Under the pieces are notes generated by a model. That model was not told where the DNA came from and searched no databases. It saw only the letters and a list, made by a program, of their open reading frames with translations. From Cytophagales bacterium (GTDB lineage Bacteria > Bacteroidota > Bacteroidia > Cytophagales > MED-G16), in assembly GCA_029940715.1 (NCBI GenBank), contig JAPYTU010000067.1, forward strand, positions 1,382 to 8,074: 6,693 nt of DNA, in the 5' to 3' direction. A program made the position numbers and the translations under genes. Positions 6,418-6,693 of this stretch are shown here, piece after piece (the first letter of the stretch is position 1; each line of letters opens with the position of its first letter).

Positions 6418-6693
6418 TATATCGTAATCAAACTTTTTAAACCAATTAATATTGAAACCATAATGATAACAATACCTAATAAATTATAACTTGTAGAATT
6501 GATATAATTACCCATAATTTTTTTTTGATTTATAGCCCATAAAAGAAAAATTGATATTAGAGGAAGAAATAGTCCATTAATAAACTGAGCTAGCTTTATA
6601 ATTATTATAGGGTTATAATTTATTGATGAAAATATTATACCAAAGAGAATAACCATTATAGCAACGATTTTAAAGTTTTTATCTTTCCATTCA
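6417..6693 (-). CDS. NRAMP-family membrane transporter (YcsG-like), C-terminal part
   Basis: The reading frame is open from the right edge (first whole codon at 6692) to TAA at 6419-6417, showing the last 91 residues. The Met codon at 6656 is internal: the open frame before it reads EWKDKNFKIVAI. The fragment has three hydrophobic segments, roughly residues 9-28, 34-55 and 70-88. The stretch KLAQFINGLFLPLI, then ISIFLLWAINQKKIMGNYIN, matches the late membrane helices of NRAMP proteins, where Asn-Gly-Leu-x-Leu-Pro and Met-Gly are typical. B. subtilis has an NRAMP-type protein, YcsG, in its ycsF/kipI/kipA cluster, so the arrangement supports the call. The substrate is uncertain: the helix 1 and helix 6 metal-binding motifs lie outside the window. 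A role in uptake of 5-oxoproline or a related compound is only an inference from context. Confidence 0.75.
   Translation of the reverse strand, partial: EWKDKNFKIVAIMVILFGIIFSSINYNPIIIIKLAQFINGLFLPLISIFLLWAINQKKIMGNYINSTSYNLLGIVIIMVSILIGLKSLITI

Noticed and set aside
6301..6489. Plus-strand open frame of 62 codons with hydrophobic stretches
   Set aside because: It is antisense to the conserved pxpA N-terminus and the transporter tail; no independent support.
6417..6656. A separate 79-residue small membrane protein starting at 6656
   Set aside because: The frame stays open to the window edge and the sequence matches the C-terminal helices of an NRAMP transporter, so this is a partial gene.

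Overview
The window is an AT-rich stretch (roughly 25-30% G+C in lines counted by eye) packed with protein genes. Only about nine bases lie between coding regions: 1 nt at 1095 and 8 nt at 5669-5676. Stops are TGA, TAG and TAA and tryptophan is TGG, so the standard bacterial code applies. Low G+C, Lys/Ile/Asn-rich proteins and overlapping or abutting genes suggest a streamlined bacterium, probably an uncultivated marine plankton lineage. The phylum cannot be fixed from this sequence. I see no tRNA, rRNA, CRISPR array, insertion sequence or phage gene.

Plus-strand block (1-4080): three genes run left to right with almost no spacing. First is the last 47 codons of a threonine dehydratase/serine racemase-type PLP enzyme. 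Next is an ornithine cyclodeaminase/mu-crystallin-family imine reductase, whose start overlaps the previous stop as ATGA. Third is a 994-residue secreted protein built of Asp-box (BNR) beta-propeller repeats, starting one base after the previous stop. A dehydratase that makes an imine beside a reductase of this family resembles the BhcB/BhcD pair (beta-hydroxyaspartate to aspartate) and the EutB/EutC pair (hydroxyectoine use). This suggests catabolism of a hydroxylated amino acid, but the substrate cannot be read from the window.

Minus-strand block (6693-4072): reading leftward, the window holds the C-terminal part of an NRAMP-family membrane transporter, then pxpA, pxpB and pxpC, the three subunits of ATP-dependent 5-oxoprolinase. 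The genes are joined by TAATG (transporter/pxpA), an 8-nt gap with a GTG start (pxpB) and an 11-nt overlap (pxpC). The enzyme opens 5-oxo-L-proline (pyroglutamate) to L-glutamate at the cost of ATP. The transporter is arranged like ycsG in the Bacillus subtilis ycsF-ycsG-ycsI-kipI-kipA locus.

The two blocks converge and their last codons overlap by 9 bp (4072-4080), leaving no intergenic terminator. No promoter is visible, because both blocks begin outside the window. The common theme is amino-acid salvage beside a large exported propeller protein. I found no clearly new system. The best leads are the substrate of the dehydratase/reductase pair, the reason the propeller protein is tied to it, and the role of the transporter beside 5-oxoprolinase.
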